Of a DNA stretch of 64,000 nt, positions 54,340 through 63,595 are shown in pieces. The stretch is from positions 186,001-250,000 of the forward strand of contig CAYFMN010000002.1 in the NCBI GenBank assembly GCA_964344185.1, read 5' to 3'. The position numbers and the translations under genes were made by a program. Positions within the stretch are counted from its first letter, which is position 1. Each line of letters begins with the position of its first letter. The DNA comes from JAJDAT01 sp964344185. Lineage in GTDB: Bacteria > Nitrospinota > Nitrospinia > Nitrospinales > JAJDAT01. The notes under the pieces are model-generated. The model worked only from the letters and a program-made list of their open reading frames with translations, had not been told where the DNA came from and searched no databases.

Positions 54340-55791
54340 TTACTGAAGACCAAGCATGGGCCAGTAAAACAAATACAAAAACAAATAACTAAAAATCCCC
54401 AATACACCCAACACGATTCCAGATCGAATCATGTCTTTAAGCTCAATTAATTTTGACGAATAAGCCAACGCAGACGCTGGGGTTGCAATCGGCAACATAA
54501 ATGCAAAATTACTTGGCAACACCACGGTCATAGTAGCTAGGACTAAATCAATTCCATATGAGGGAGCGATTCCCAGGGTAGGTGGAATTAAAATAGCAAT
54601 TACTGCGGAATTACTCATGAAGGTCGTAAAAACCATCGAAAGAATTGCGATCGAAACAAGAAAAAACAAAGGAGATTGAGTTTGGCTGTCAAACGCGTGC
54701 TCGGCCAACCAAAGTGCGGCGCCGGTTCCAACCATAGCTTCACCCAGACAAATGGCTCCGCCATACATGATAATCACGGCCCAATTTACGTGATCTTCAA
54801 CCATTCCCCAATTAATCAAATTAAAAAGAAATAAAACGGTAATAGATAAAATAGCAATGTTGGCAATTCCCAAAACTTCGCCATAAAAAAACCAACTAAA
54901 AAGCGTGGCAAGCATCACAAACCCGACGCCTTTTTCTCTTGGCGAAACCATCCCCATTTCCGATAACTTTTGACGTAAAGCTTTTCTGGCCGGCTCAATA
55001 TCGCCTTCTCCGGGAGGAAACATGAAATTTAAAACGATCCAACCGCATAGAGCCAAAATAATTACAAGGGGAAACGACAACTTCGAATATTCTAAAATAC
55101 CTATAGTCCTTACTCCATCAGTCGCCTGCTCCAGAATCTCAACGGCTAACGGCACTCGCCCCCCTCCTAAAACCGTTGCGGCGCCGCCTATGATGCATCC
55201 CCAGGCCATGGCAAAAATCAACGATTGAGAAAAGGGAGATTTTTGGCTAGATCCAAGGTTTAGCGATTGAATAATCTGTAACAAAATTGGAAAAAGCATA
55301 GCGGCAACGGCGTGTTCGCTCATAAAACAACTTCCGACAAGACCAAAAAAATAAACTCCGCCTACCAGCTTTTGAGGCGTTCTTCCCCACGTCTCAAAAA
55401 TCCATATGGAAAGCCTGCTGGTAAGCCCCGAACCGGTCATAGCCGCCGAAAGTATAAAAACGCCTAAAATAAAAAAGATCGCCTTGTTGCCAAAAAAAGA
55501 ATAAGCCTCGGTGGAACTCATAATTCCAAGCAACGGGATTCCCGCTATGGCTAACAGGCTGGTTATAGAAAGCGGTATGAGATTAGTCGCCCAAAGCGAA
55601 ACGCAAAGAAAAAACAGGCAAAGGGTTTTATACCCTTGTTCCGAAATATTATCCGGCAATTCCCTGCCCAATAGAAAAAAGAAAATAGCAAAGATTAAAG
55701 CCAATATCAGTTCGCGACGCATTCGGTCCAAAAAAACGATCCAAATAGGCCGCCGATCAACAACAAAGTTTGAATTTAATTCCGCATTCAT
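54340..55791 (-). CDS. SLC13/DASS-family sodium-coupled carboxylate carrier
   Basis: About 483 residues from ATG 55791 (a TTG at 55818 is in frame). A hydrophobic polytopic protein with about 11-12 helices: PLSITSLLAIAGIPLLGIMS, FFILGVFILSAAMTGSGLTS, FMSEHAVAAMLFPILLQI and the SNT-like motif TFMSNSAVIAILIPP near residue 415, ending PIATPASALAYSSKLI. It imports dicarboxylates or sulphate-like anions with sodium. 204 bases upstream of the tryptophanase gene on the same strand. Confidence 0.88.
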   Translation of the reverse strand: MNAELNSNFVVDRRPIWIVFLDRMRRELILALIFAIFFFLLGRELPDNISEQGYKTLCLFFLCVSLWATNLIPLSITSLLAIAGIPLLGIMSSTEAYSFFGNKAIFFILGVFILSAAMTGSGLTSRLSIWIFETWGRTPQKLVGGVYFFGLVGSCFMSEHAVAAMLFPILLQIIQSLNLGSSQKSPFSQSLIFAMAWGCIIGGAATVLGGGRVPLAVEILEQATDGVRTIGILEYSKLSFPLVIILALCGWIVLNFMFPPGEGDIEPARKALRQKLSEMGMVSPREKGVGFVMLATLFSWFFYGEVLGIANIAILSITVLFLFNLINWGMVEDHVNWAVIIMYGGAICLGEAMVGTGAALWLAEHAFDSQTQSPLFFLVSIAILSMVFTTFMSNSAVIAILIPPTLGIAPSYGIDLVLATMTVVLPSNFAFMLPIATPASALAYSSKLIELKDMIRSGIVLGVLGIFSYLFLYLFYWPMLGLQ

Positions 55792-55992
55792 AGAATCTTT
55801 TATAGGGAAATTAGCCAATTATAATTTCGGCAAACTTTCAAAAGCCCGCTCTTTATACAATAAACGCCTTCTCAACCGTTAACTCTTTATATTGATCTTT
55901 GGGGCTTTTTTTAATTGGGGAAACAACAGGCGGGCAGGGGTAAATCTTCTCAAACTTTTAGAAATAGTCACATCGAAATATAAGGAGCGCGT

Positions 55993-57015
55993 TTAATTCT
56001 TGTCAACTTGCTCTATAGTCCAAAGATCGCAAGAGCCACAGATATCTCTATAGTTTTCTCGGAAGTGGTTAAACTTGTCGCCTCTCCAGATATTTCCAAG
56101 GTCCTCTTCAACGGCATTGCCCATTTTTTCAGTTGGCAACAAACAACAAGGCGTGACGTTACCTTCTCGGCTCACATAAGCATAATTAAAGGTTTTTAAA
56201 CAATATTTGCCGGACTGATGAAGCCTTTTGCGAAGAAGTTTGTAAAACGTTCGCGTTACGCCCGAGGAAACGGCATATTGCAACCAATCCAATTGAATTC
56301 CCACTTCTTTTGCAACGCTGTCGGCTTTTGCGAAAATCCGTTCTTCTTCTTCCTGACCCGGTCGCTTTAAATCTGGCGCATATTTTCTATCCAAACGCCC
56401 CACATTGATAACGTCGCAACCAATCTTTGCCCCATACCGGATCACGTCGCACAAATCCTTTTCGCAACCTTCATGCAAAGTGGCTTGTAATCTGATTGAC
56501 GGTTTTCCATCTTTCCTGTTACGCGCAAGGGCTTCTATATTTTCAAAAACTTTTTTGCTGGTATGACCGTCTTCAACTTCTCCCTCAACGCTATCGATAG
56601 AAAACGTTAAAGCGTCGACGCCAGAATTTAAAACCATATCGGGAGTGACCGGTTTCACGAATAAGGCATTGGACGTAATCGAGACATAATGATTTCGTTC
56701 CTTGCAATAATCGATCATGTCGAAGATACGGGGATGAAGAAAAGGTTCTCCCCAACCGGTTAGCGTTATACTTTCCTCATTTTGTAATTGGTCGACAACG
56801 GCGACAAACTTATCCCAATCCATATGTTCCAATTCGATTTCCAAATCTTCGCGCGGACACATATGGCAATCTAAATTACACCGATTGGTTACTTCGATTT
56901 GGACCAGTTTGGGTTTAGCGGGGATTTTATATCTGATGCGATCTACAGTTTCTAAAAGAAGGCTTAACATATATCGTTGACTAAGTTTTTTAAAAATCTT
57001 AAAATTTATGGACAA
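55993..57015 (-). CDS. Radical SAM/SPASM protein
   Basis: Up to 340 residues from TTG 57015, or about 325 from ATG 56970. C46-x3-C50-x2-C53 (NRCNLDCHMC) is the cluster site, GWGEPFLHPRIF and SITSNALF follow, and C-terminal cysteines (YCLKTFNY...TPCC...ICGSC) fit a SPASM region. Relatives include MoaA-like and peptide- or sugar-modifying enzymes. Substrate is unknown; no precursor peptide or partner is adjacent. A 221-bp spacer divides it from leuC. Confidence 0.84.
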   Translation of the reverse strand: MSINFKIFKKLSQRYMLSLLLETVDRIRYKIPAKPKLVQIEVTNRCNLDCHMCPREDLEIELEHMDWDKFVAVVDQLQNEESITLTGWGEPFLHPRIFDMIDYCKERNHYVSITSNALFVKPVTPDMVLNSGVDALTFSIDSVEGEVEDGHTSKKVFENIEALARNRKDGKPSIRLQATLHEGCEKDLCDVIRYGAKIGCDVINVGRLDRKYAPDLKRPGQEEEERIFAKADSVAKEVGIQLDWLQYAVSSGVTRTFYKLLRKRLHQSGKYCLKTFNYAYVSREGNVTPCCLLPTEKMGNAVEEDLGNIWRGDKFNHFRENYRDICGSCDLWTIEQVDKN

Positions 57016-57236
57016 AATGCCCTAAGACCATAATACCCTTTAAATTAGATAATTAATACAATTTAATTCGGTTTCAGCCGTTTAAAATGGTAACCTATTA
57101 CAACTTATCGGCATTCTATTTAATCCGGCAATAATTTTTTTGCCTTTTTAAGGTGCTATTAACCTAAAACGCTTTATTTCAATAACTTTATCATCAAAAA
57201 AAGCTTTCGCTTAAAAATAAAAAAGGTACATAAGTA

Positions 57237-58532
57237 ATGGGAATGACAATTACCGAAAAAATTCTTGCAGCTCACGCACAAAGAGACAGCGTTCAACCAG
57301 GAGAAAATGTTTGGGTAGATGTTGATGTCTTAATGACCCACGATGTTTGCGGCCCAGGAACTATATCCATATTTAAAAAGCAATTTGGCAATAACGCCAA
57401 AGTGTGGGACCCGGAAAAAGTGGTCATTATACCCGACCATTACATTTTCACCAAAGACGAAAAAGCCAATAGAAATATAGATATTTTAAGGGATTTTGTC
57501 AAAGAACAGGATTTACCTCATTACTATGACGTTGGAACGGAAAATTATAAAGGCGTTTGTCATGTAGCGTTAGCTGAGGAAGGGTTTAATCGACCGGGAG
57601 AAGTGCTTTTTGGAACAGACTCTCATACATCGACATCGGGCGCGTTTGGACTATTTTCTACTGGAATTGGGAATACCGACGCCGCTTTCATTTTAGGAAC
57701 CGGAAAACTATGGGTTCGAATACCGGAATCAATGCGCTTTGAATTTACCGGAAAATTCCCTCCCTACATTATGGCTAAAGATATATTACTCCAGGTTATT
57801 GGCGATATTGGAGTTGACGGCGCAACCTACCGATCTATGGAATGGGCTGGCGAAGCCGTCATGTCGCTTTCCATGGAAGAAAGAATGACCCTTTGCAATA
57901 TGGCCATTGAAGCAGGCGGTAAAAACGGCGTTATCGAGGCGGATCAGGTGACTAAAAATTATAATAAAGGAAAAACCGCAATCGACGGCAAATTCTACAG
58001 TTCTGATTCCGACGCGAAATATTATTACAAAAAAACCTACGACGCTTCCAAGATGGAGCCAGTAGTCGCCAAACCACATTCTCCAGACAACAAGGCGCTG
58101 GCGCGAGAGTGCGAAGACGTAAAGCTAGATCGTTGTTACATCGGTTCCTGCACGGGAGGAAAAACAACCGACTTCATAGCCGCCGCAAAATTACTCAAGG
58201 GCAATACAGTCAAAATCGATACATATATTGTCCCGGCAACTAGAGAGGTGGAAAAAGACCTTTCCGTTGAAACCGTTGAAGGAGAAACGCTCTTAGACAT
58301 TTTTAAAAATGCAGGCTGTCGCATTGGCGAGCCTTCATGCGCCGCTTGCCTCGGCGGACCCGCGGACACATTTGGCCGAACGCAAGGCGAAGAAGTGGTT
58401 ATTTCAACAACCAACCGAAATTTTCCGGGTCGAATGGGCTCTAAAAAATCTTCAGTTTACTTGGCCGCCCCTTATACGGCTGCGGCTTCGGCGTTAACTG
58501 GGCATGTCACAGACCCAAGAAAATTTCTATAA
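57237..58532 (+). CDS. leuC: 3-isopropylmalate dehydratase large subunit
   Basis: 431 residues. Aconitase-superfamily cluster cysteines are in IGSCTGGKTTDFI and SCAACLGGPAD, with STTNRNFPGRMGSKKSSVY and ASALTGHVTDPR at the end. GTDSHTSTSGAFG carries the conserved Asp-Ser-His. With LeuD it isomerises 2- to 3-isopropylmalate in leucine synthesis. It is the short two-subunit type. Close relatives act on methylmalate or homoaconitate, so leucine synthesis is the likely but not the only reading. leuD follows after 78 bases. Confidence 0.92.
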   Translation: MGMTITEKILAAHAQRDSVQPGENVWVDVDVLMTHDVCGPGTISIFKKQFGNNAKVWDPEKVVIIPDHYIFTKDEKANRNIDILRDFVKEQDLPHYYDVGTENYKGVCHVALAEEGFNRPGEVLFGTDSHTSTSGAFGLFSTGIGNTDAAFILGTGKLWVRIPESMRFEFTGKFPPYIMAKDILLQVIGDIGVDGATYRSMEWAGEAVMSLSMEERMTLCNMAIEAGGKNGVIEADQVTKNYNKGKTAIDGKFYSSDSDAKYYYKKTYDASKMEPVVAKPHSPDNKALARECEDVKLDRCYIGSCTGGKTTDFIAAAKLLKGNTVKIDTYIVPATREVEKDLSVETVEGETLLDIFKNAGCRIGEPSCAACLGGPADTFGRTQGEEVVISTTNRNFPGRMGSKKSSVYLAAPYTAAASALTGHVTDPRKFL

Positions 58533-58540
58533 ACAAGCGG

Positions 58541-58572
58541 GCCGATAGGTTCTAGTTTTTTGAACTATCGGC
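58541..58572 (+). promoter_or_regulatory. Hairpin between leuC and leuD
   Basis: GCCGATAG (58541-58548) pairs with CTATCGGC (58565-58572), and TTC with GAA inside. It sits in the 78-base gap of the operon. It may stabilise or separate the leuC and leuD message parts. T-rich sequence follows the stem. Confidence 0.55.
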
Positions 58573-58610
58573 TTCCCATTTCATTCAATCAAAAATAATT
58601 TGCGCAAAAT

Positions 58611-59174
58611 ATGAAAAAGATAATCGAAGGTTCCGCCTATGTATTAGGCAACAACATAGATACAGATCAAATCATTCCCGCTGATAAATTGATGTATAGC
58701 CTTAGCGATCCCGAAGAACGAAAGTTTTATGGACAATTTGCTCTTTCCGGAGTTCCAGACACTCAAGCCGGTTTGCCAAAAGGTCAGGTTTCATTTGTAA
58801 ACGAAGGAGAATTCTCGTCTCCCTATAAAATAATTGTTGGGGGAAATAATTTCGGATGCGGATCTTCCCGCGAACATGCGCCGGCTTGTTTGGAAATCGC
58901 TGGAGTTGAAGCGGTTGTCGCCGAATCTTTTGCCAGAATCTTTTACCGCAATTCAGTCGACGGCGGTTTTTTTATACCGTTTGAAACGAAAGTATCCGTC
59001 TACCAGGAAATCGAAACCGGAGACGAGCTTCGTATTGACGTTGAAGCCGGAACGCTGGAAAATAAAACAAAAAATAAAACCTATAAACTAAAACCGTTAG
59101 GAGATGTCGCAGATATAATCGAAGCGGGCGATATTTTCCAATACGCTAAAAAAGCCGGGTTAATTAAAACCTGA
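58611..59174 (+). CDS. leuD: 3-isopropylmalate dehydratase small subunit
   Basis: 187 residues. The swivel-domain markers are NIDTDQIIPADK, NFGCGSSREHAPACL and SFARIFYRNSVDGGFF. It completes the LeuCD heterodimer. A weak hairpin AATGCC/GGCATT (59200-59218) follows, then an interspersed repeat. No leuA or leuB is near. Confidence 0.93.
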   Translation: MKKIIEGSAYVLGNNIDTDQIIPADKLMYSLSDPEERKFYGQFALSGVPDTQAGLPKGQVSFVNEGEFSSPYKIIVGGNNFGCGSSREHAPACLEIAGVEAVVAESFARIFYRNSVDGGFFIPFETKVSVYQEIETGDELRIDVEAGTLENKTKNKTYKLKPLGDVADIIEAGDIFQYAKKAGLIKT

Positions 59175-59240
59175 GAACCTATATTATATAGAGAAGCTCA
59201 ATGCCCTTTAAAGGCATTCATTATAAATTTCTTAATTTAA

Positions 59241-59340
59241 GGGAACCTCTAAAAATTCAGATTTGCAGGAGTCTGGCCCTTAAATTCAAGGGCCAGGCGA
59301 CAACAAACCGGTAAAAATGCCAATTATTAGAAGTCCTCTT
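59241..59340 (-). repeat. Interspersed hairpin element, full copy 2
   Basis: 100 bases, inverted relative to the copy at 29055. Ends GGGAACCTCTAAAAATTC and ATTATTAGAAGTCCTCTT are imperfect inverted repeats. The core is a hairpin, CTGGCCCTT (59273-59281) with AAGGGCCAG (59288-59296). It lies in the spacer after leuD. No coding potential. Confidence 0.75.
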
Positions 59341-59399
59341 AAATTAATTTATCCCCTATTTTCTCTGGTTCCGCCCATCCTCTGAAAGGAGTAGGGATA

Positions 59400-60236
59400 A
59401 TGTTCTTAAAAAACATAACGTTCTTTATATTTATTTTATTTGTCCTTCCCGGTTATGCTGGATCGTCGGAACAAATAAATCCGAAAATTAAAACCATAAT
59501 CGATCCCACGGAAATGGTTCTCATACCAAAAGGACCGTTTTACATCGGAAGCAGCGAAAAAGACATCGACTGGATGGTCGAAACCTTCTTTGCGGAATCA
59601 CGCGATTGGTACTTAGACGAAACCCCATCCCACGCTTTATATCTAAACCAGTTTTATATTGATAAATATGAAGTGACTGTCGGAGAAAATCAAAAGTTCC
59701 TTCAAAAAACTCGAAGGACAAAACCAAAATACCTGGATAACCCCAAATACAACGCCGTCAATCAGCCAATTATAGGAGTTACCTGGCAAGACGCCGCAGA
59801 CTTTTGTTCCTGGGCGGGTAAACGACTCCCCACAGAAGCGGAATGGGAAAAAGCCGCTCGCGGCGACGACGGCAGAAGATATCCCTGGGGCAATAATGCC
59901 GACATTAAAAAAGCAAACGTGCGCGGCACCGAAGATTCTTTCCGCTATAGTTCGCCCGTTGGCAATTTCCCGGAAGGTCAAAGCCCATATGGAGTTATGG
60001 ATATGGCGGGCAACGTATTTGAATGGACTCAGGATTGGTACAAACCCTTTCCAGGCAACGAAGGCCAGAACGACTTGTACAACCAAAGATTGAAGGTCGT
60101 CAAAGGCGGTTCATGGAAAGCAAATATGGATTTAGCGCGATCCGCCTTAAGGGGAAAACGGTTTCCGCATCAAAGCGCAGATCATGTCGGGTTCCGATGC
60201 GTAAAAAGCTCAGATAAAACAGCCTCGTTAAATTAA
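59400..60236 (+). CDS. Secreted FGE/SUMF1-family (formylglycine-generating enzyme-like) protein
   Basis: 278 residues with a signal peptide ending in PGYAGSSEQ and AAAGGAG before ATG. The domain shows VLIPKGPFYIGSSEKDID, FYIDKYEVTVGENQKFL, GVTWQDAADFCSWAGKRLPT, EAEWEKAARG, GVMDMAGNVFEWTQDWY, KGGSWKA, and HVGFRCV. True formylglycine-generating enzymes use two C-terminal cysteines and copper; only the lone Cys of GFRC is seen here, so it may be an EgtB-like or binding variant. It pairs with a secreted LRR protein 22 bases later. Confidence 0.84.
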   Translation: MFLKNITFFIFILFVLPGYAGSSEQINPKIKTIIDPTEMVLIPKGPFYIGSSEKDIDWMVETFFAESRDWYLDETPSHALYLNQFYIDKYEVTVGENQKFLQKTRRTKPKYLDNPKYNAVNQPIIGVTWQDAADFCSWAGKRLPTEAEWEKAARGDDGRRYPWGNNADIKKANVRGTEDSFRYSSPVGNFPEGQSPYGVMDMAGNVFEWTQDWYKPFPGNEGQNDLYNQRLKVVKGGSWKANMDLARSALRGKRFPHQSADHVGFRCVKSSDKTASLN

Positions 60237-60258
60237 AAAATCTTATAAAGGAAGTCCC

Positions 60259-61035
60259 ATGCAATTAATACTCAAAATTAGTTTGGTAATACTTCTGGCC
60301 TTTGCGCTATCTATACCCGCTCAAGCCTATGACATGAGCAAACATAAAGGAAAAGGCGGGAAACACGGCGGCCACGGCTATGGGCGTCCTAAAGGTCCGC
60401 CAAAGGATATTCCCGGACATATCAAGTCTCGAACCAGCGAAGACGGAACCGCTATTAATTTAAACAATTCGCAAGTGGGTTTAAAAGGAATCACCTTTAT
60501 GGCGAACTCCGAAAACCTGAAAAACCTTTCCAGCCTGGCGATGAAAACCAATCTATTGAAAGACGAAGGCGTAAAAGTCCTGGCAAGTTCGCCGACATTT
60601 CAAAACTTAAAACTATTATCGCTGTGGGACAATCACCTCACAAATGCGGGAGTGGAATTGATTGCAAATTCCGAGAATTTTAAAAACTTGACCCAGCTTA
60701 ACATCGCCCAGAATTATATAACCGACGAAGGCGTCGCTGCCCTGGTCAATTCGCCTAACGCGGCAAACCTGGTGGTTTTGGACTTGAGCAAAAATAAAAT
60801 CTCCGACGCCGGGGCGATAGCGATAGCAAACTCTCCGCATCTTAAGAACCTGAAACGGCTCGAATTATTTAAAAACCAAATTGGCGACAAAGGCCTGGAA
60901 GCGTTGCTTCACTCAAAGTCGCTACCCAAATTAGAGTTTTTAGATCTGGTCAGCAACGCTTACAACTTTGACAACGCGCTTAACATGGAAAAAGGCACGA
61001 CATTGCCTTCCATCAAAAATTTAATTTTGTATTAA
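60259..61035 (+). CDS. Secreted leucine-rich-repeat protein
   Basis: 258 residues with a signal peptide (LKISLVILLAFALSIPAQAY) and a Gly/His/Lys-rich stretch (KHKGKGGKHGGHGYGRPKG). Five to six RNI-type LRRs of about 26 residues follow (NLKLLSLWDNHLTNAGVELI, NLTQLNIAQNYITDEGVAAL, NLVVLDLSKNKISDAGAIAI), a protein-binding solenoid. AAGGAAG precedes ATG. It is probably co-exported with the FGE-like protein. Partner unknown. Confidence 0.84.
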   Translation: MQLILKISLVILLAFALSIPAQAYDMSKHKGKGGKHGGHGYGRPKGPPKDIPGHIKSRTSEDGTAINLNNSQVGLKGITFMANSENLKNLSSLAMKTNLLKDEGVKVLASSPTFQNLKLLSLWDNHLTNAGVELIANSENFKNLTQLNIAQNYITDEGVAALVNSPNAANLVVLDLSKNKISDAGAIAIANSPHLKNLKRLELFKNQIGDKGLEALLHSKSLPKLEFLDLVSNAYNFDNALNMEKGTTLPSIKNLILY

Positions 61036-61041
61036 AAAACA

Positions 61042-61086
61042 AAAAAACCGACAACAAATTTGAAAAAAATTTGTTGTCGGTTTTTT
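61042..61086. terminator. Bidirectional terminator
   Basis: A6-CCGACAACAAATT (61042-61060) pairs with its complement (61068-61086), leaving a loop of As. With A and T runs on either side it can stop transcription from both directions, matching the convergent LRR and histidine kinase genes. Confidence 0.9.
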
Positions 61087-61131
61087 AATATCCACTAAAA
61101 ACTAAGTCCCCTCTACTTCACATAGCTTCAT

Positions 61132-63168
61132 CTAACCGCTATCCACTTTTTCTAGAACTTTTTGCACTTTTTCAAAATCATAATCTCTGGTAAAATTATT
61201 TATTAAAGCAACGAAATCCTCAAACTCAGACCCCATACCCTTCAATTCTTGAGTCAAATCATTCATTTCGGTTAAGCTATAAACATCTGCGGCTTTTTTC
61301 AATTTTTCCAAAATATCCGCAGGAATCTTGACGTTTTCCAAATCAAGTTCGTTTGCAGTTGCAGAATCACTGTCTTCTTCAGGTTCGCTTTCTAATTCCA
61401 CTTCCAAAAACTCACAAATACAATCAAACACAATTTCAAAGGAAAAAGGTTTCAATATAAATTTACAAAAACCTTTTTCTTTATAGTTTTCGCGAAGACC
61501 GTCAAAAATTGAAGTCGTTACGCAAACGACTTTCGGCTCCTCCTGTCCATATTTTTCCCGTATAATCTGGGTCGCTTCAACACCGCCCATAACGGGCATA
61601 TTCACGTCCATAAAGACGATATCAGGTTGATGCTTTTCCACCATTTCAACGCCAATTTTTCCATTCTCGGCTTTTACCACTTCCAGCCCCATATCAACCA
61701 AAAAGGTCTCCAATACCCGTTGATTTAACATATTGTCGTCGACAACCAAGGCCTTCACATTTTGCCCAGGCGCTAATCTTAAAGCTCTATTTTTGGATTT
61801 CTTATCGCTCTCGACAGAATCCTCAGAAATGGGAAGGTCTAAAATAAAATAAAACATGGAACCTTTTCCCAAAGCGGACTCGACTCCCAGTTCTCCACCC
61901 ATCATTTCAATCTGTTTTTTAGTAATCGCCAATCCCAATCCAGTTCCGCCTTTCTTGCGTCCTTCGTCTTCTTGCTGAAAAGGATCAAAAATTTTACTTT
62001 GCTGTTCGCTAGACATCCCCGGACCGGTGTCAATCACTTCAAAACGATAAGACAACTTTGAGACATCCGTACTGGGAAGAGGAACCCCTCTAAACAACAC
62101 TTCGCCGACATCGGTAAACTTAACCGCATTACCGATAAGATTAATCAATATATGTCTGATCTTACCGGGATCGCCTTCGACAAACGAAGGATCGCCACTC
62201 GGCGTTTCCATTTTCCAAACCAATCCTTTTTCTTCACATTTGATTTGAAATAAGGGAGACAAGCCATTAATGAGTTGGTTTAAATCAAACGTCTCCAAAT
62301 TCAGATCCATCTTGCCCGCTTCAATTTTCGACAAGTCTAAAATATCGTTAATGATCCCTAATAGATGATCGCCGCTATTTTTAATCGTCTGAATTTGCTC
62401 TAGCTGAGTCTTATCGAGCCCCTTATCTCGCTGTAAAATCTGAGCAAACCCCAAAATCCCGTTCATAGGAGTTCGTATTTCATGACTCATATTTGCCAAA
62501 AACGCGCTTTTAGCCTGGTTAGCCGCTTCCGCAGCCTCAATGGCTTTTCCCAACTTAGATTCGGCGCGTTTTCTTTCGTTGATTTCGTTTGTTTTTTCTC
62601 GAATCTGTTTTTCTAGATTTTCATTGACCGCTTGCACTTCTTTTCGCGTTTTTTCTAACTCTTGGTTTTGCTTTACGGCGCCTTGGTTAATCGATAGAAG
62701 AAGGTTAAAAACTTTTCTTCCCGTAGTTTCTATCTGGTGAGTTTCTCCCTGATAATCGAAATCCAAAACCTCTGTATCTTCCTCGTAACAATTATTACTT
62801 TGATCTAATAAAATTCTATTCACCGTAGATAAAATGTATTCCGAATCGTAAGGTTTGGTGAATAAGTAATCCACATTGTTTGTTAAACACTTAAAAAGAG
62901 TGTCCATACCAGAAAGAGCCGTCACCACGGCAACGGGAATGTCTTTAAGCTCTGGGTTTCCTTTTACCTTTGCGGACAATTCAAAGCCGCCCATCTCAGG
63001 CATGTTCACGTCGGAAATGATTAGATTAATCTCATTTTCCGAGGCAATCTCCAAAGCTTCCATACCGGAATTGGCTTTTAAAACTTGAAAACCGCCTTCT
63101 TCAAGAAACCGTTTGAGTAGTTCCGCTTGCACCCTGCTATTTTGAACAATAAGCACCGAGGCTTTCAT
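61132..63168 (-). CDS. Hybrid histidine kinase (REC-HisKA-HATPase-REC)
   Basis: 678 residues, cytoplasmic. Receiver 1 (1-120) has LIISDVNMPEMGGFEL. A coiled-coil linker leads to HisKA (SAFLANMSHEIRTPMNGILG, phospho-His), HATPase (HILINLIGNAVKFTD; GTGLGLAITKKQIEMMGGEL), and receiver 2 (ALVVDDNMLNQRVLETFLVD; IVFMDVNMPVMGG). A 75-residue helical tail ends the protein. It has no membrane sensor domain, so the first receiver serves as input. The regulators at 32-33 kb could be partners (speculative). Confidence 0.92.
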   Translation of the reverse strand: MKASVLIVQNSRVQAELLKRFLEEGGFQVLKANSGMEALEIASENEINLIISDVNMPEMGGFELSAKVKGNPELKDIPVAVVTALSGMDTLFKCLTNNVDYLFTKPYDSEYILSTVNRILLDQSNNCYEEDTEVLDFDYQGETHQIETTGRKVFNLLLSINQGAVKQNQELEKTRKEVQAVNENLEKQIREKTNEINERKRAESKLGKAIEAAEAANQAKSAFLANMSHEIRTPMNGILGFAQILQRDKGLDKTQLEQIQTIKNSGDHLLGIINDILDLSKIEAGKMDLNLETFDLNQLINGLSPLFQIKCEEKGLVWKMETPSGDPSFVEGDPGKIRHILINLIGNAVKFTDVGEVLFRGVPLPSTDVSKLSYRFEVIDTGPGMSSEQQSKIFDPFQQEDEGRKKGGTGLGLAITKKQIEMMGGELGVESALGKGSMFYFILDLPISEDSVESDKKSKNRALRLAPGQNVKALVVDDNMLNQRVLETFLVDMGLEVVKAENGKIGVEMVEKHQPDIVFMDVNMPVMGGVEATQIIREKYGQEEPKVVCVTTSIFDGLRENYKEKGFCKFILKPFSFEIVFDCICEFLEVELESEPEEDSDSATANELDLENVKIPADILEKLKKAADVYSLTEMNDLTQELKGMGSEFEDFVALINNFTRDYDFEKVQKVLEKVDSG

Positions 63169-63591
63169 AATTTTGAACTCACAACTTTTTGTTTCAAAAC
63201 TAAAGTTCTAATTTTTAAAATTCATTAGAATCTATTCTACTGTTCATTTAGCGCTTAGCATAACAATCAAAATACCCAAAACACAAATTTCTTCTTGTAC
63301 CAATTATGTGACAACTGTAAAGCTTTATCGTAGAACCAAAAAATAATTTGGCCTCAAAAAATTCTTTACCGCAAAGGCGCAGAGAGCGCAAAGACAGGCA
63401 AAAACAAATGAGTAAAAAAAGAAGAATTGATTTACTTAAAATAAGATTTAATCTATTTTCAATCTATAGAACACAAACATTAACTAAATAATCGAGACAT
63501 TTGATAGCCTCAAATATCTCAACTCACAAAAATAAAATTGAACGCTTTATTTTTACCCTTCGGTCCTTAGCGTCCTTAGCGTCTTCGCGGT
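63169..63591. other. 423-bp spacer with two inverted 'ACCGC-aag' repeats
   Basis: Non-coding. It carries ACCGCAAAGGCGCAGAGAGC near 63369-63396 and, in the opposite direction, the same kind of text ending CGCGGTTTA at 63558-63595. Upstream of the histidine kinase gene, so its promoter lies here too. Confidence 0.6.
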
Positions 63592-63595
63592 TTAT
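63369..63595. repeat. Inverted pair of CGC-rich short tandem repeats
   Basis: The left unit (63369-63396) reads ACCGCAAAGGCGCAGAGAGC then GCAAAG; the right unit, read on the minus strand from 63594 to 63558, reads ACCGCGAAGACGCTAAGGAC then GCTAAGG. They share a roughly 10-base periodic pattern and face each other around about 160 bases. Confidence 0.55.

Noticed and set aside
57786..58414. Long minus-strand open frames inside leuC
   Set aside because: They are shadows of a strongly conserved coding frame and have no start signals.
63369..63595. CRISPR array
   Set aside because: Repeats are short, irregular, inverted and not separated by spacers of even length; no cas gene is near.
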